Source of the DNA: Cristatella mucedo
Taxonomy: Eukaryota; Bryozoa; Phylactolaemata; Cristatellidae
Reading direction: 5' to 3'
NCBI GenBank assembly: GCA_009760855.2
Contig: WPIO01000194.1
Coordinates: forward strand, 395,022 to 459,021
Length of the DNA: 64,000 nt
In this document: positions 1-12,785 of the stretch, piece after piece
How the letters are laid out: each line of letters begins with the position of its first letter
How positions within the stretch are numbered: position 1 is the first letter of the stretch
Notes under the pieces: model-generated
What the model was told of the DNA's origin: nothing
What the model saw: only the letters and a program-made list of their open reading frames with translations
Databases searched by the model: none
Made by a program: the position numbers and the translations under genes

Positions 1-1499
1 ATTGTCTCAGTGCTGAGGTGACGCTGGTAAAACTGCTGGCAATTAAAACACTTTCATTTATTCCCAATCCTTGTTTCCACCTGCCAGCTTCATCTGATTG
101 TGTAGCTCTTTGGCTCGGATTCTCAGCGATACCAGTAAGCAGTTTTAAAAGAGAAGCTGAATTAAAATTCTCAAGCTGCTACAGTGCACCACTACCAATT
201 GCATGACACGAATGAATGGTATAGTCAGTAGTAGCCAGCAAAGCTGTCATCACAGAAGGCATGGGGCGTTAGCCCGTGTGGAATGAATGGCCGGAGAGAT
301 TGAAAGGTGAGCTGGGTGTGGGGCAAGAGCAGCAAGAAATGATTAGAGGTACACCCACAATGGTCCAAATCTAACATTAATTTAAACCAGCCAAACCCCA
401 GTCAATATTAGCCATCTTCAAGCCATTAGGCTTCACCTATTATATAGAACTTTAGTGTTTCAAAAATCTCTCGCCACGAGGAATCCGCATTGACGCCTAC
501 AGAAACAGGAACCAAACCGTTACTTAAATGCTTTATTGGAATATTCACAGAAGATGTTTATATTGACATGCAATGCAGCATGTTTTAGCACATCAACCTT
601 GCTACTTTGTATTGGATTTGAAAAACCAGCCATAGAAAGGTTATATACAATCGGTCATGATGAACAAATAGAATTATAAGCACGGCTTTGTTTGAAAAAT
701 AAGGTTCTTTACTGAGCACGTAGATTTCCGATAGTGCAACTGAAAAAGTTATCTAACTGGATTAAACCAGTGCGAAATTTTGCCTGTTCATTTATAGGTC
801 CTACAGTAATCGAAATCTTTCTTCTTTATTAGCAAGACTAGATTTAAGCAAATGTACAACAATAAGGAAGCCACTACAACAAACTGTATTTATGAATTTT
901 ATTAACCGTTGAATAAGTCAACACAAATAATCAAAGTGGGTGCTATTCTTGATATTAGGAAAAATTCAACTGAAATAGTTTTATTTGTAATCTTTTGTTA
1001 GGATTGTAAAGATTCGACGATAAATTGTATTCTTCCATTGCAGCAATTAAATAGTAACTTTCTGCTTAATTCCTTACTCACGAAATACCTTGTAATTTTA
1101 CATTTGATTTGCATGGCTGAGCTGAAATTTTCGTTCACAAATTATTGCTGCTGTTACATAACCGTCATAAGAGGTTCAGAGTCCTGCAATATATTATTAA
1201 CTGTTCAAACGTCGAATGCTTCACTGAGAAGATGGCTTCCATAGCTTGAAATAACGTTCAATCACCGTCTCAGATTGAGGACTAACGCAATATATTTAGC
1301 TCGCCGATTCTCTCTTAGCTAGGCAACTATAGTTTTGTTCTATTTGGGCCATCAAAACAACAATAAAGGATGTGTAAATCCTGATGAATACGGCTGCAAT
1401 GCTAGTTGACAAATCACAGTGGTTGAACCCCTTGTTTCCAATGCCGAAGAAACAATCATCGTATTCAGTTTAGAATTGAAAAGAAAACAAAGTTCTCAT
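1..1499. other. No recognisable feature
   Basis: Short frames only. No repeat family shared with the rest of the window was noticed. Confidence 0.5.
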
Positions 1500-1690
1500 T
1501 CTTACCCGCAAGGCAAGCCGTGATTACATTCCTACGTACCTATCTGAGTTGTGACACCAATTTCAGCCTATTCTATCTCTCATGTTCTCTGGGGACCAAA
1601 AATGAGACAGTTCAAGCTTCTTCTTAAAGATCGTTGGCAACGGAAACTTTAACTCCGTACGTTCGAGGCCATGTTTTGTTGTATTCCTCC
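1500..1690 (+). mobile_element. LINE-B fragment
   Basis: The block CTTAAAGATCGTTGGCAACG followed by GAAACTTTAACTC recurs at 44345 and 48045. It reads as the LKxxGDxxF motif near the end of many non-LTR pol proteins. Only this end is preserved. Confidence 0.5.
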
Positions 1691-1944
1691 TCGGCTGAAT
1701 ATATACAAGATCATGTTATTCAAGTATCACATCAATAAAAAGTTAAGCAGTCTTCTTTAATTAAAAATTCAGTGATCATACAAACTAACTTTTCATGTTT
1801 GAACTTGAAATGGTTTAGCTAGGTTAACGAATTTGTTTTACAGAGATATGATATAATAAATGCTTCTTACTTGTTGTATAAAAACCAGCTCATTTATAAA
1901 GCATGCACGTCGATGGCGACATGGTTTTTTAACTATTCTTTGCA

Positions 1945-4130
1945 ATAATAATAATAATATTAATGTACTTGATAAAGCGCCCTCAGATAACTTATTCTCT
2001 TTCTAGGTGCTTAACATTTGCTGCAAACGCAAATGCAATTGAATGGTAATTAATATCATGCTTGAAAAACAAACAACATGAATAACATGGTTAGGGGTGT
2101 CATGCACAGGTTCAGCATGCAAATGTGATTGGTGGCAGCTTGCACGGTGTCAGCATGCATAAGTACGTCAAGAACGAATCACAGGGACCCGCTAAATGCC
2201 GTGCTAAATATTTGTGTTTTTAAGTTCCTTTAAAATGTGGTCAGGTCGGGTATGTTCTGACTCAGGTCGGGTGGGAATTCCAGGCTTTGGGAGCATACGA
2301 ACTAAATGCACGGTCTCCAAAGGATTTGAGGTTTGTACGAGGTATTTCTAGACTGTTGGATTCCGAAAAGCGGGTGCTACGATGCTTGGCCTGATGGGAG
2401 AGTATGTCGGAGAGATAGGCTGGCGCCATAGAATGAAGGGACCTAAAAGTGAGCGACAATACCTTGAAGTCAATCCGTTGCTTGACTGGGAGCCAGTGCA
2501 GGTCGGCAAGAAGAGGAGTAACGTGGCAACTGCAACGCTCACGACAGACAAGCCTATCTGCAGAGTTTCGCACAAGCTGCAATCGCCTGCTCGCATATGC
2601 TGGTAGGCCAGTAAGCAGTGAGTTGCAGAAGTCGAGACAAGATGTCACGAATGCACGGACCAACTTAGACGTGGTATCCTTATCTAAACAAGTCTGAATT
2701 TTTGCAATGTTATGAAGCTAAAAATAGGCAGATTTGACTGTGGAGCTGATATGGCCGTCTAACGAGAAGTCGCTTTTGAATATGACACCTAGATTTAGAG
2801 CTGATTCGACAGGAGATATGCAGGCAGAGCCAATTTTGAGAGACAACTTTTCCAATCTCTGAATCACACTGGGTTTGCCCGTAGCTAGTAAGTTAGTTTT
2901 GTCATCGTTTAGTTTTAGAAAATTTGCTGCCATTTATGTGCGGATGTCATAAATGCATGCAGCAAGTGAGTTTAGAGAATCTGAGGTGCTCGAAGGCTGG
3001 GAGTAATTGAAGCAAAGGTACAACTGAGTGTCATCCGTATAGAAGTGAAAGTCTAGATTGTGCTTGGCAATCACATCAGCAAGAGGGAGAGTATAAACCG
3101 TGAAAAGATCCAGGCCTTGCACGGAGCCCTGAGGTACTCCATATTTCAGAGGTACTGCAGATGATCTTTGTCCATTCACGTCAATACTTTGGAGTCTCCT
3201 ACTGAGATATGACCTGAACCACTGCAGAGCAGTGCTAGTAATGCCCAGGCGAGATGAGAGGCGCTCTAGAAGAACTTTGTGATCGATGTTGTCAAAAGCT
3301 GCCGAAAGATCGAGCAAAAAAAGCAGAGACACTCTACCTATGTTTGCATTCCTAAGTAGGTCGTTGTATACCCTAAGCAATGCTGACTCTGTGGAGTGAT
3401 TAGCTCTAAAGCCAGAATGGAACTTACTAGCAAGGGGTGAGGTTTCGATATATGACTTTAGCTGGTCTGCCACGACCCATTCCAGTGTCTTTGATAGGAA
3501 TGGTAGAAGGGAGACCTGGCGGCAGTTGGTCAAGTACTTTTGGTCTAGTGTTGCTTCTTTTGAGAAGAGGCCTGACTACAGCTTTTTTGAAAGGTGCTGG
3601 TACATGACCTGAGGTTAATGACATATTAAGGATGTTAGTAATGCATGGCAGCAGCAGATCACATGAGCAGGACAGTGGGAATAGGATCCAGAGGACTGGT
3701 TGTCTTCTTTAATTGCGATATGAACTTTAGGACTAGATCACTAGTGACCTCCTTAAATGCAGACATTGAGGGGCAGCCAGGAACCGAGGAACAGCATTCT
3801 AGTGGGGAGGTTGTCATCGCAGGAACGGATTCCCTGATCTTGTCTATCTTCTGTACAAAGAATCGAGAGAAGCGATCGGATAGATCATCACAAGGATCAT
3901 CACGTAAGGAGCTATTATGGGAACGGTTGAGGAGATGGTTTATTGTCGACATCAGCATATTTGGATTGTGCATCTGTGATTCAAAAATGTTTCTATAATA
4001 GCTAGACTTAGCCTTTGCGAGGATCGATTGGTACGACTTACAGTAGTCTTCATTCTTAAACGTCTTCTTATGCCCTAGAAAGTAGAGCTTTTGTAGATAT
4101 GCTTGATTAACCGTTTAATTTTGCATGGCA
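1945..4130 (-). mobile_element. LINE-A copy 1: 5'-truncated non-LTR retrotransposon with reverse transcriptase
   Basis: This is a broken pol gene of a Jockey/CR1/L2-type LINE. The (AAT)n tail at 1945-1965 is followed, on the minus strand, by fragments in several frames: 2262-2663 (C-terminal region with DFCNSLLTGLP and LADLHWLPVKQRIDFK), 2718-2933 (FLKLNDDKTNLL), 2934-3533 (RT core with DLSAAFDNIDHKVLL and GVPQGS), 3427-3624, and 3659-3973 (pre-RT linker). The catalytic box reads FYTDD instead of FYADD. Similarity continues to about 4130. Frameshifts and the altered box show it is dead. Confidence 0.9.
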
Positions 4131-6274
4131 GACCTGATAATACTATTGTCGTTTTGTGTAATTAATAGGAGTAATTTGTTTCTACTTCTCGGTCCAAGAG
4201 GACGGTCTACTTAATGGGTCATTCAATAATTAATTACAAGGAATTCACAAAAAGCTAAAGTAACTTGCAGCCATAAGAAGACAACTCAAAAGATTGCTAA
4301 TACGTAGCAAAGAGACTTGAGTATGATATGCTAGTGCAAAAACTCGGATCAGAGCACTTTAGGATTCACCGTCCGAAAAGCAATAGCTGCTAATTCTTAG
4401 AAGCACAAGCAAAGAACAAAAGCGTAAAGCAAAGCCACGTGCCCGGCTAATCTTGGGTGATCAGTAAGTGCCTATCATATACATTTTGAAACGATTCTCT
4501 TGCAGTGGGTTAAGCAGCTGGCTGAGAGTGATTTATTTGGTGTGGCGTGGAACTCTTAGTATTAATATTTTCTTATTGTCAGAAAATAGCAAAAAAGCAA
4601 GTTTATGCCGATAGAAGCTAGTTGAACTAATGGCTTGACTCGTGCATGGAATCGGTAAATGGTTGCCTTGAAAAGAGAAAGACAAACAGAAGCCTTCACG
4701 AGGCACATGAAGAACTACTGTCTATCCACATTCTTCAGTTGAATATTGAGCAATGAAAAGTCGATGAAAATGGTGACAGAGCCAATGATGCTGACTGAGA
4801 CATCCTTTTGACCCGTCCTTAGCATAAGAAAATATGCCAATCACTTCCTCAACAGCCCTCCAAATTCAGCCATGCTTTTTGCTCTTTCTATTTATTGAAT
4901 GTGATCAAGAATGTTGGCTGCCTCACTCACGCTGAGAACCACATACGCCTTCGGTGAGCTATAGAATATGTTACAGCTTAAAATGCATTTAATCATAATG
5001 GCTTTGTGGACTTAAAAATGAAATACACTAAATAGACTCTCGCGGCCATTTTCAAAGCTCGGATTGTTACCTAGATGGTTAACATATGAAGAACTTGCAT
5101 TGAGTGAGCAAGGCCTGCAAGATGTTTATGTAGGTGTCGCTGGAGCTGCATTTTTTGGATAGATATTTAGCCCATAATCTTAGCGCTTATTCAACATTAA
5201 CTCAACCGTTGCTAAAAAATTTGAGCTGAGACCTATTTCCGTCATTGGTGATGGTCGGCGACGTTTAAATTAGGTAAGGCCCAGGATCCTGCATTCTGCA
5301 ATGGGGCGGTCAGTACTTTAATGCCCCCTAGGCCCAATCACCTATCGTTTTACTTAAACTGAAGGACCGATGAATGGCGAATTTAAATAACGTATACGTA
5401 TATATTATAATATAATAATAATAATTTAAGATTAAAATAATGTATTATAATGTAATAATATATTACCATAATATACTTATATAATTTAAATGACTTCTAC
5501 CAGACTGCAAGACGTTTGGTAGCTAAGGAGCAGGTACAGCGTGGGCACATAGTTGAAGGGAAATGAGGTCAGGTTTGAAAGCCGATGCAAGCAAGGAATA
5601 CGAGCTGTAATCTAGGGACGAAATCATCAAGTTTATTCTATACTTGACAGGATAAGCTCTTAATTACTGTTTGGTTGTATGATGCAGCAGCTAAGCTGTT
5701 TGTTATAGAAAATCATGCTGCTGATTTTTCCGAATGTTGCTGTCGCAAATTATTTTAAACCTTTGTAAATTTCATAAAAAAACGTTGTATGCACAGGAAG
5801 TCTCCTTATTGTGTTAATTGGCTGAAGCAAAACTCAAGCTGTTGAGCCACAGCTTGCACTTCTAAAATGACTGCAGCTAAGATAAGCTGGACGAATAATC
5901 AAAACTTCAATAGGTGTTTCCGTTTGATTTGTCTGGCTGTTTTAGGAATTTGATTGCTAGCATCCAGATTATAAAACGACTCGCATTTTAAAGGGAAAGC
6001 TTCCATATCAAATTAGATGTTCATAGAAATGACCTAATGTTCTAAATTGTTATCAATCAATACTACCACTGTGGAACTTGATAAGTTGTCTCTAAAAAAA
6101 GTAAAGCTGTTATGTTTCTGCTTTTTAGGTTCTGCTGTGTAGCTATGGTGAGTAACTTCTTCATCAAACAAGTATGTTTAGCTCAACTGTTTGGCATTTT
6201 AACTAATCCGCCGAACCTGAGATGTGAGTACTCCCGGTAACTCGGCGAGACAGCTGATCGAATGCTCTATGTGC
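4131..6274. other. No recognisable gene
   Basis: AT-rich intergenic DNA with one AT-only stretch (5395-5485). Nothing coding is visible. Confidence 0.5.
5395..5485. repeat. AT-only simple sequence
   Basis: TATATTATAATATAATAATA and similar text form a low-complexity AT stretch without a clean unit. Confidence 0.8.
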
Positions 6275-6372
6275 ATATGTGTGTGTGTGTATATGTGTAT
6301 GGGCGTGTTTGTGCGTGTGTGTGTGTGTGTGTGTGTGCGTGTGTGTGTGTGTGTGTGCGTGTGCATGTCTGA
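6275..6372 (+). repeat. (GT)n microsatellite
   Basis: Interrupted GT repeat with occasional GC and AT steps. The open frame across it is an artefact. Confidence 0.97.
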
Positions 6373-6764
6373 GTGTGTGGATATATATCAGTTAGTCTAT
6401 GTGCGTTTGTGCGTGTGAAAGTGCACGCCTAGCTAAGCTTGCACGCTCAATGTTACTCATCTGGATTCCTTTAGTTAAACTGAGGGCACGAGTGTGCATA
6501 CTACTTACGGTTACACACATTGTGGTACATTAAAAAAGGTGCAATGAAAGCAGAAACGCACTCAATAAAAGATCATTGGTCAACCGTACAAATCAGGCAT
6601 ACGATAGTGATATAAGATGCAAAATATGCAAATGTCGAGAAACAAGTAAAGCCAATACCAATGAGCAACGTAAAAACTCAAAACAATCCACCAATTTTCA
6701 GGATTGTGTCTTATATACGATAATAATTTACACTCGCAAATAATAATGACAATATAAATGTACC

Positions 6765-7400
6765 AGGCTAGGTTCGCTTGGCTGGGACCGGAGGTCTGTA
6801 ATGCAGGTAAAGGTCGCAGGCTAGGCTGTGGTCTGACCTAAGGCATGGTCGGCTGTGAGGTGACGAGAGGTAACCGGGGCTCTTGGGTAGGAGAAGTTAG
6901 CCGAGTAAGTTGTGGTCTTAGAGGCTCGTGGTCTCGCCGAGTAATGCACTTGGATGGGTGCAGGCGTGCTCCGGCAAAGCGGCCACGCACGCAAGGCAAC
7001 GATGCCCAAAGCCCGAGCAGTGCTGGATAGCACGCTCGTTGTTGTGACTTGTATATTCCGCGTTTCCCGTGTACCGTCTTCGTGGCCCCCCGTGAGTTGG
7101 TGTGTTTCTGAAGAAGCTCTCGACTGCGGTGGACCTCGACTCCGACTAGCTTAGCAGTAACTCAGACAGCTGGATGTTTTACGGCGTACGCTTGTACTGT
7201 AGGAACGGAGTCGGTGCAACGGCAGGACTTCGGAAGCCGACTGTCCATCTAACACATTTTTTCGCGTTTGCTGCGTCGCCTTACGCCCCTTTAGCATACT
7301 TTTCATAGGACCTTCCATTGTAGCCTCGTTTAGTTTCCCTGTTGTTGTTGGTGCATGCGATTTTACAAAGAGGTCTGACCTGTCGGCCTCTTGTCGTACC
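6765..7400. other. GC-rich island of unknown origin
   Basis: Roughly 630 bp visibly richer in G+C than its surroundings, with many CpG (for example GTAACGGCAGG-type and GCGGCCACGCACGCAAGG text). Frames of about 60-70 codons exist on both strands, none convincing. It ends where the SINE-1 tail starts at 7408. It could be an unrecognised transposon piece, a CpG island or foreign DNA. Confidence 0.5.
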
Positions 7401-7407
7401 CTAGCTC

Positions 7408-7593
7408 ATAAATAAATAAATAAATCCTGGCTAATTAAACATCCTCTTTTTGTATAGCGACAGAAGATCTTTTACGGCTATTACCACCACTAGCAGTGGG
7501 GATAAGGGATCTCCCACAGCAGGAATCGAACCCACGGTCTTGGGACCGAGGTCGTGAAAGTAACCGCCTTACCAAGTCTGCTATCACGGCTCA
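7408..7593 (-). mobile_element. SINE-1 copy a: tRNA-derived SINE, best B box
   Basis: Read on the minus strand, it starts GAGCCGTGATAGC, has an A-box-like ACTTGGTAAGG, and a perfect B box GGTTCGATTCC. A tRNA-unrelated body follows (GTAATAGCCGTAAAAGATCT) and a (TTTA)n tail on the left at 7408-7425. The internal pol III promoter layout marks a tRNA-derived SINE. No functional tRNA fold is expected. Confidence 0.85.
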
Positions 7594-8044
7594 CCTGCAT
7601 TGCGAGCGTCAGAGGGGCCGGAGTCTAGCTCGACATGGCGGGAAATAGCCTCTGACCCCTAGAACTCGGCTACAATAATAGTACAGTCGACGGCGGCAAA
7701 TAATTGGGCCGAAAAACGGGCATTATTAAATGCAAAATGTTCTCATATGTGGAGTGAAACTAATATGGCTTTAAACTTAACCAGAATTGGTTTAGTTCTA
7801 ATATAACAAGTAAAACATTCAAAGCACACATAATAATGCAATTCTCTGCCAGATTTTATTTTGGGTTGGCCCCATCTTATCTCAAATTTGCATAGTACTC
7901 GTTGTGTTATGTAAATTTTGCTGCAAGTACTGACGAACAGTTTTCATCATATGTTATGCGTGTTTGTGTGCTAATATGCATACCTCAGGCAACTGATTTA
8001 TTCAAGATATTATGTGTCATTGCAATCACACCCATTTTTATTCT

Positions 8045-9320
8045 TTCGCTATACTTGCTACCAAACATCAGCGTCGGTTAACGTGCCAAGGCATGCCACT
8101 TTATTTTCGTGTTCTGCTAAAGCATCAAAATATTCTTGCTTTAATGCTTCTCCTAGCTCAGTAGTCATTGGTGGAATCAGCAGAACATCACCTTCATTGT
8201 CTTCCTAACTAAAAGTTGGGAAGACAGTTTCTCTGAAACAGTTTCAACCGTAGTAGGTGACACCAGCCGCTAAGCATGCTTCATCACAGATAAAGCAACA
8301 TGCCCATGCCTTGACTTTGGTTATTTAAAACTTGTGATTCCATTTATTAGCTCGATTCAGCCAGCTCATTGGCGTTCTGAAGTGGACTTTCGTTGTACCA
8401 ATGATTCCTAGATCTCGCGGTTCTATAAGAAATGTTGTGTTCGGTTTCGTAAAAACCAGTTAGATATTCTTAACTTGACCTTTTACTTTATGATAAGCCG
8501 CATTTTCGGAAAACATAATGATTTTTCTATTGCCGATAAGATTGAAGACGAATATCAGACCTAATTTGACTGCCCATCCAAGCGGTGCTATTGCTGCACT
8601 ACCGCAAAGGCAGTCGAGCAGTTCAAATCACTATGGATTGGCACTTTTACCAATTAATAATGTCCTTTTTGAGTGCTATCAGCTTTGCAAAGAAGAGTCG
8701 CAGTCATTTGTTCTTTCAGCGTCTTTGCTGCAATCGGTTGATACCATTGAGGGCTAATTATGTCCGATGGTGTTGCTTTGAACAATAGGCCTGTTTCGCC
8801 GGCACGAAAGACATCGGATTTGTCGAACCCTTCAATCGAGGTGGGCAAAATGCTGGCAGTCCAATGTCATTCTCTGGTTTTATCGCAGAAGCTCGTTCAC
8901 GACTAATCTTCATAAACGTAATGTTATGCCATGTTTTAAGACGCTATTGCCAGCCATTTTTTAGACGAATGACATAAAACCAAGCTTCACAGGTAGCTGC
9001 CGTGCCTTCTGAGTCATTAACGGGGCATTGATAGCAGCATTTTTCCTGTTGCACGCAATAAAGAAATCTAACAGGTGCTCATCGGCAACTTATTTTTTTG
9101 GACTTGTTTGCTTTCTTTTTCTGTTAAGATCTTCTTTGGCGAGTGCTTCACGGAGAATCTCTTTTTTCTGTTTTCCTAATTTTGAAGATGATCGACTGAC
9201 TCACGTTGAACTCCTCAGCTAAGCAGGTTTTTTCAACGCCTCCAAAGCTTTCAACTTTTTCTCGATTGTGAGCCTATTTATTTTTGAAGGACTCTCGTAA
9301 ATGACACTTTACAAAATTTA
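8045..9320 (-). pseudogene. Decayed pogo/Tigger-type DDE transposase
   Basis: Minus-strand patches occur in transposase order. A CENP-B-type N-terminal helix-turn-helix is near 9290-9150 (INRLTIEKKLKALEALKK, then a frameshift, AEEFNVSQSIIFKIRK). The DDE start is in the frame 8654-8848 (DVFRAGETGLLFKATPSD and KEQMTATLLC, compare the ADETGLF box, with the usual Asp replaced by Gly). Further on, NRKIIMFSENAAYH near 8510 stands where LLLDNxPSH is expected, and PNTTFLIEPRDLGIIGTTKVHF near 8420-8370 matches the PPNTTSLLQPMDQGII region. An acidic C-terminus ends near 8050. Both catalytic acids seen are altered and several stops occur, so it is dead. Terminal repeats were not identified. Confidence 0.85.
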
Positions 9321-9674
9321 TCAAACAACTGATCATTAGCTCGTCTAAAAATGATGGCATAATGACCGAGCAAACGTCACTAGTTCGGGTAGCCACACAA
9401 TGCCAGCAACGTGCAATGACCGTAGCTTGCAATGCATCAACGGCAACAACTCAGTGCTCGATACTCTGCATGCAGTGCTAACACCAACTAAGAGTACTGA
9501 AAAACAGCTGTAGCCTTTTTATTGCTACTGATACGACATGTGAATTTCAGCAGACTCGCAGTCACTTCCAATTGACTGGCTTACAAGCTCACTGCAGCCG
9601 GCATTCAGAGCTAAGACTCACCGACCTCCAGATCATTGCACCAAGAGGGCGGCTGCTGTCTTGTCCGTGTGTTG

Positions 9675-10241
9675 TAATAATAATAATAATAATAATTCAC
9701 TTGATAAAGCGCCCTCAGAGAACTTAATCTCTCTCTCTCTAGGCGCTTTACATTTGCTGTAAAATGAAATGCAATTGAATGGTAAGTAAAATCGTGCTTG
9801 AAAAACAAACGAGATGAATAATATGGTTAGGGGTGACATGCACAGGGTCAGCATGCAAATGTGGTTAGTGGCAGCATGCACAGTGTCAGAACGCATAAGC
9901 ACATCAAAGACGAATCACAGGGACCCACTAAATGCTGTCCTAAATAGGTGTGCTTTTAGGTTCCTTTTAAATGTGGTCAGGTCAGGGAGATGTTTTGACG
10001 CAGGTCGGCAGGGAGTTCCAGGCTTTGGGAGCATATGAACTAAATGCACGGTATCCAAAGGATTTAAGGTTTGTATGAGGTATTGCTAGACTGTTGAATT
10101 CCGAAAAGCGGGTGGTACGATGCTTGGCCTGATGGGGGAGTTTGTCGGAGAGATAGGCTGGAGCCATAGGATGAAGGGACCTAAAAGTGAGCGACAAAAC
10201 CTTGAAGTCAATCCGTTGCTTGACTGGTAGCCATGTAACGG
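9675..10241 (-). mobile_element. LINE-A copy 2: 3' fragment
   Basis: The (TAA)n tail at 9675-9696 is followed by the LINE-A 3' UTR and the end of pol, read in the frame 9982-10290 (RIDFKVLSLTFRSLHPMAPAYLSD, then the KAWNSLPT end). Similarity stops abruptly after the codons for WLPVK, near 10241, so this is a 5'-truncated insertion. Confidence 0.88.
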
Positions 10242-11499
10242 CCAGGTCATAGGTCAGGGAATAATCTCTTGGAACAAAATAATAAATCACACTGCTCCTA
10301 AGGGTAAGTTTTTGTATCGAGGTTATTTCAATAGGAGCTCAGTTCTAATGCTGCGAGAAAGCTCATAGGTCGTAATCCAGGTTCAGATTTCAAGCTCCTA
10401 TTCCATAATCGCAAGGGATTGCAGTGAGCAAGCAACCAGCAATCAATAAATGAGTACTGAAATTCCAAATTAGAGGATGCTGATAATCTCATACATGGGA
10501 ATAAGCACTTAAGCCGAGAACTAATCAAAATCAATTTTTATGTGGATAAGCACTTAAGCCTTGTACAAATACAAAAATCCATTTTAACTTCTATTTGGAT
10601 AGGCGAATTATTCTTGTAATTGATACTAATTAAAGCGGATATCTATTTCGCGATGTGTTTAAACAAATATGGCACGCATACATTCTACTGTTTTTATAAA
10701 ACTAGTATTTCAGTACGTCTAATATTCTCATACACCGAGTCGACTGTAGTGGGCATTTAGTACAGAGCCCCATGAGAATGCAGTTTCGATCAAGGTGCTT
10801 TACTCCTTTTTACAAGAGATTGACACTTCCTGGTCCATAAATTAAAACAAGACGTCCATGCCCAGCTTTCCAAAGTTGTCCTGCTGGCAAGGCTTGAGCT
10901 TTCAATCTTCGATTTTCGAAGGAAAAATCCATACCACATGACCCGTGTTGCAAGCAAACTATCCGTTTAGTGCCAAAGATTTCAGGGTACTGGAGACCAA
11001 AAAGTGAGCTTCGGCTATGTAAGTGCAACTCAGATAGTTGCGGGCTACAGCAAACGTCCTTCGATACGAACCAGTTCCCGCCGCCACCACCAGTGGCCAT
11101 AGTTAGGAGAGGTGTCAACGACTGGCCTGCTGCTTGCCCAGGTCCTTAAGTGACTGTAAGCTAAATCAACCAGATTGCAGCTGATATCGATTAATTTTTC
11201 GCATACCATGAATAATGACGGCAAGGAACCGATAATGCGAAAATCTATGGCCGAGGTCACATTAGAGCCGACACCTAGCCAAATGCAGATAGTTGTGCTT
11301 CCGGGGATTAGCTAAGGTGTTAAGCTGATTTGAGCTTAAGGCCAAGGCACCCTTGGCATGCGTCCTGGCCGTTGTTGAATGCAGGTAATTCTCTGTTGCT
11401 GTCAAATAGACTTTTCTACATTAGAAATACGGACTTGTCATATGTATATGACGATATATGACGATATGTATATGATGTGATGCCATGATACATTATCTT
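10242..11499. other. No recognisable gene
   Basis: Two overlapping minus-strand frames (10810-11118 and 11045-11260) show no known motif. A short TATGACGATA tandem repeat lies near 11440-11475. Confidence 0.4.
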
Positions 11500-12420
11500 C
11501 AGTATTCGTCATATTCAGCTGATAGTAGCACCATTAAAATCGCAGCATTGGCGGCCAAGTTCTGACCGGTTATCTTCCAGTCCAAAATGAAAAGTATTCC
11601 TCTAGACCTTAAATCTGTTGTTCTCTTTTCTGAAATTTTTGGTCGACATTTAAAACTGGAAAAATCGATTTATCCTTACCATATTAGGTATTTTGCCAGC
11701 ACCTTACTCACCTAGCATGATCTCGGCTTTCAATTCTATGCAGATTACTTACAGCCGTATCTATGATGGCTGACCACATCAGCAGCACTGTCAGTTCTTC
11801 CAAATTTCCGAAAACTGAAATTAATAAAGTTCAATCCGTTCTAGAAAATTATGAAAAAATCAAGTTGGCCGATACATATGTGGTAGCCTGTCTCCAAAAT
11901 CCTAAACACAATATTTTCACGTCTTCCGGCCTATTCAATTAAATGCTTACTGTTGGTTGAATAATTCTTTGGACAGGCCAGTCACTCGATAGCTGAGCAG
12001 TTTTCACGAAATACCACTTGTAAACCACACTATAGTGTTCTTCCATCAAGCAGCACTACGACTTTAAGGTTCTGTCACTGACTTTTTGGTCAAACTCATT
12101 CTCTTGCTCCAGCTTCTCAACTTGAACTAAATCTCACACAGGCTAGTCGCGGCTCTTCTTACTCATGCTCGTTAGCTTAGCTTTGAACCAAGATCGAATT
12201 CTTCCGAGAATACCTTCAGTTTGCATGCTTTCAAAGGTTTTAATTCCCTAGCGACTGCTATTAAAAGCTCCTCTGACCTGAAGACGCCTAAAAAAATCTT
12301 GAACTCTCCTGCACCTCATTGAATTTACTCTTGATCTCCTTGGGTTGTCCTTAGCATGCTTTATTCATGCTGAAGCTTGGAATTTTAACCAGAAAGTAAC
12401 TAGTTTAGGTTCTAGCATGT
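11500..12420 (+). mobile_element. Old LINE remnant related to LINE-A
   Basis: No long frame remains, but in-frame patches are recognisable: HDLGFQFYADYLQPYL near 11720-11770 corresponds to the FYADD box region. FSLHAFKGFNSLATAIKSSSDL near 12215-12285 corresponds to the AFSSYAPKAWNSLPT end of pol. The order is right and the distance is about 0.5 kb shorter or diverged. Confidence 0.6.
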
Positions 12421-12519
12421 GAGAAGTTAGTAAGGCGTTTCTTCAATTTATCTTACAATATGATGGAGGTGGTAGCGACTGTGGTTGCACAGTGGTAATG
12501 TCTTAGTTTGGCATCAAGG

Positions 12520-12660
12520 TAAAGGTGCTTGCCATTTACTATAGGGGTCAACGTAATTTTACATGAAGCAAAAATTGAGGTCTCGAGCGACGTGGCATAT
12601 GTGAAGTGCCTGAATAGAGATCAAGTACTCTAAGGGTGCTACACAAAATCATTACTTAAT
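12520..12660 (+). mobile_element. SINE-2 copy: tRNA-like head with LINE-like tail
   Basis: CATCAAGGTAAAGGTGCTTG resembles the A-box region of the 54.7-kb copy; TTGAGGTCTCGAGCGAC resembles the B-box region; GGCATATGTGAAGTGCCTGA and TCAAGTACTCTAAGGGTGCT form the LINE-A-like tail. Confidence 0.55.
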
Positions 12661-12689
12661 AAAAAGGATCTATAGATGGATCTAGCCTC

Positions 12690-12785
12690 GTTGGCATGCT
12701 TTCTTTGCAGAGCATATAAAAGTCCAGGAAGAGCATTGGTTCCCTGAGGGTGCGATTCAAGTATCAAGCTATTGCTTGATCAATA
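12690..12785 (+). mobile_element. LINE-A/SINE-2 tail-like fragment
   Basis: GCATATAAAAGTCCAGGAAG followed by CCCTGAGGGTGCGATTCAAG resembles the shared tail. It lies just downstream of a SINE-2 copy. Confidence 0.4.

Noticed and set aside
2382-2697. Plus-strand frames over LINE-A copy 1
   Set aside because: They are antisense shadows of the pol C-terminus; the same shadows recur at 39884-40129, 55105-55398 and 60715-60987.
7408-7593. Possible tRNA gene on the minus strand (good B box)
   Set aside because: The same head is followed by a shared non-tRNA body and tail in six copies, so it is a SINE. No acceptor-stem pairing was evident.
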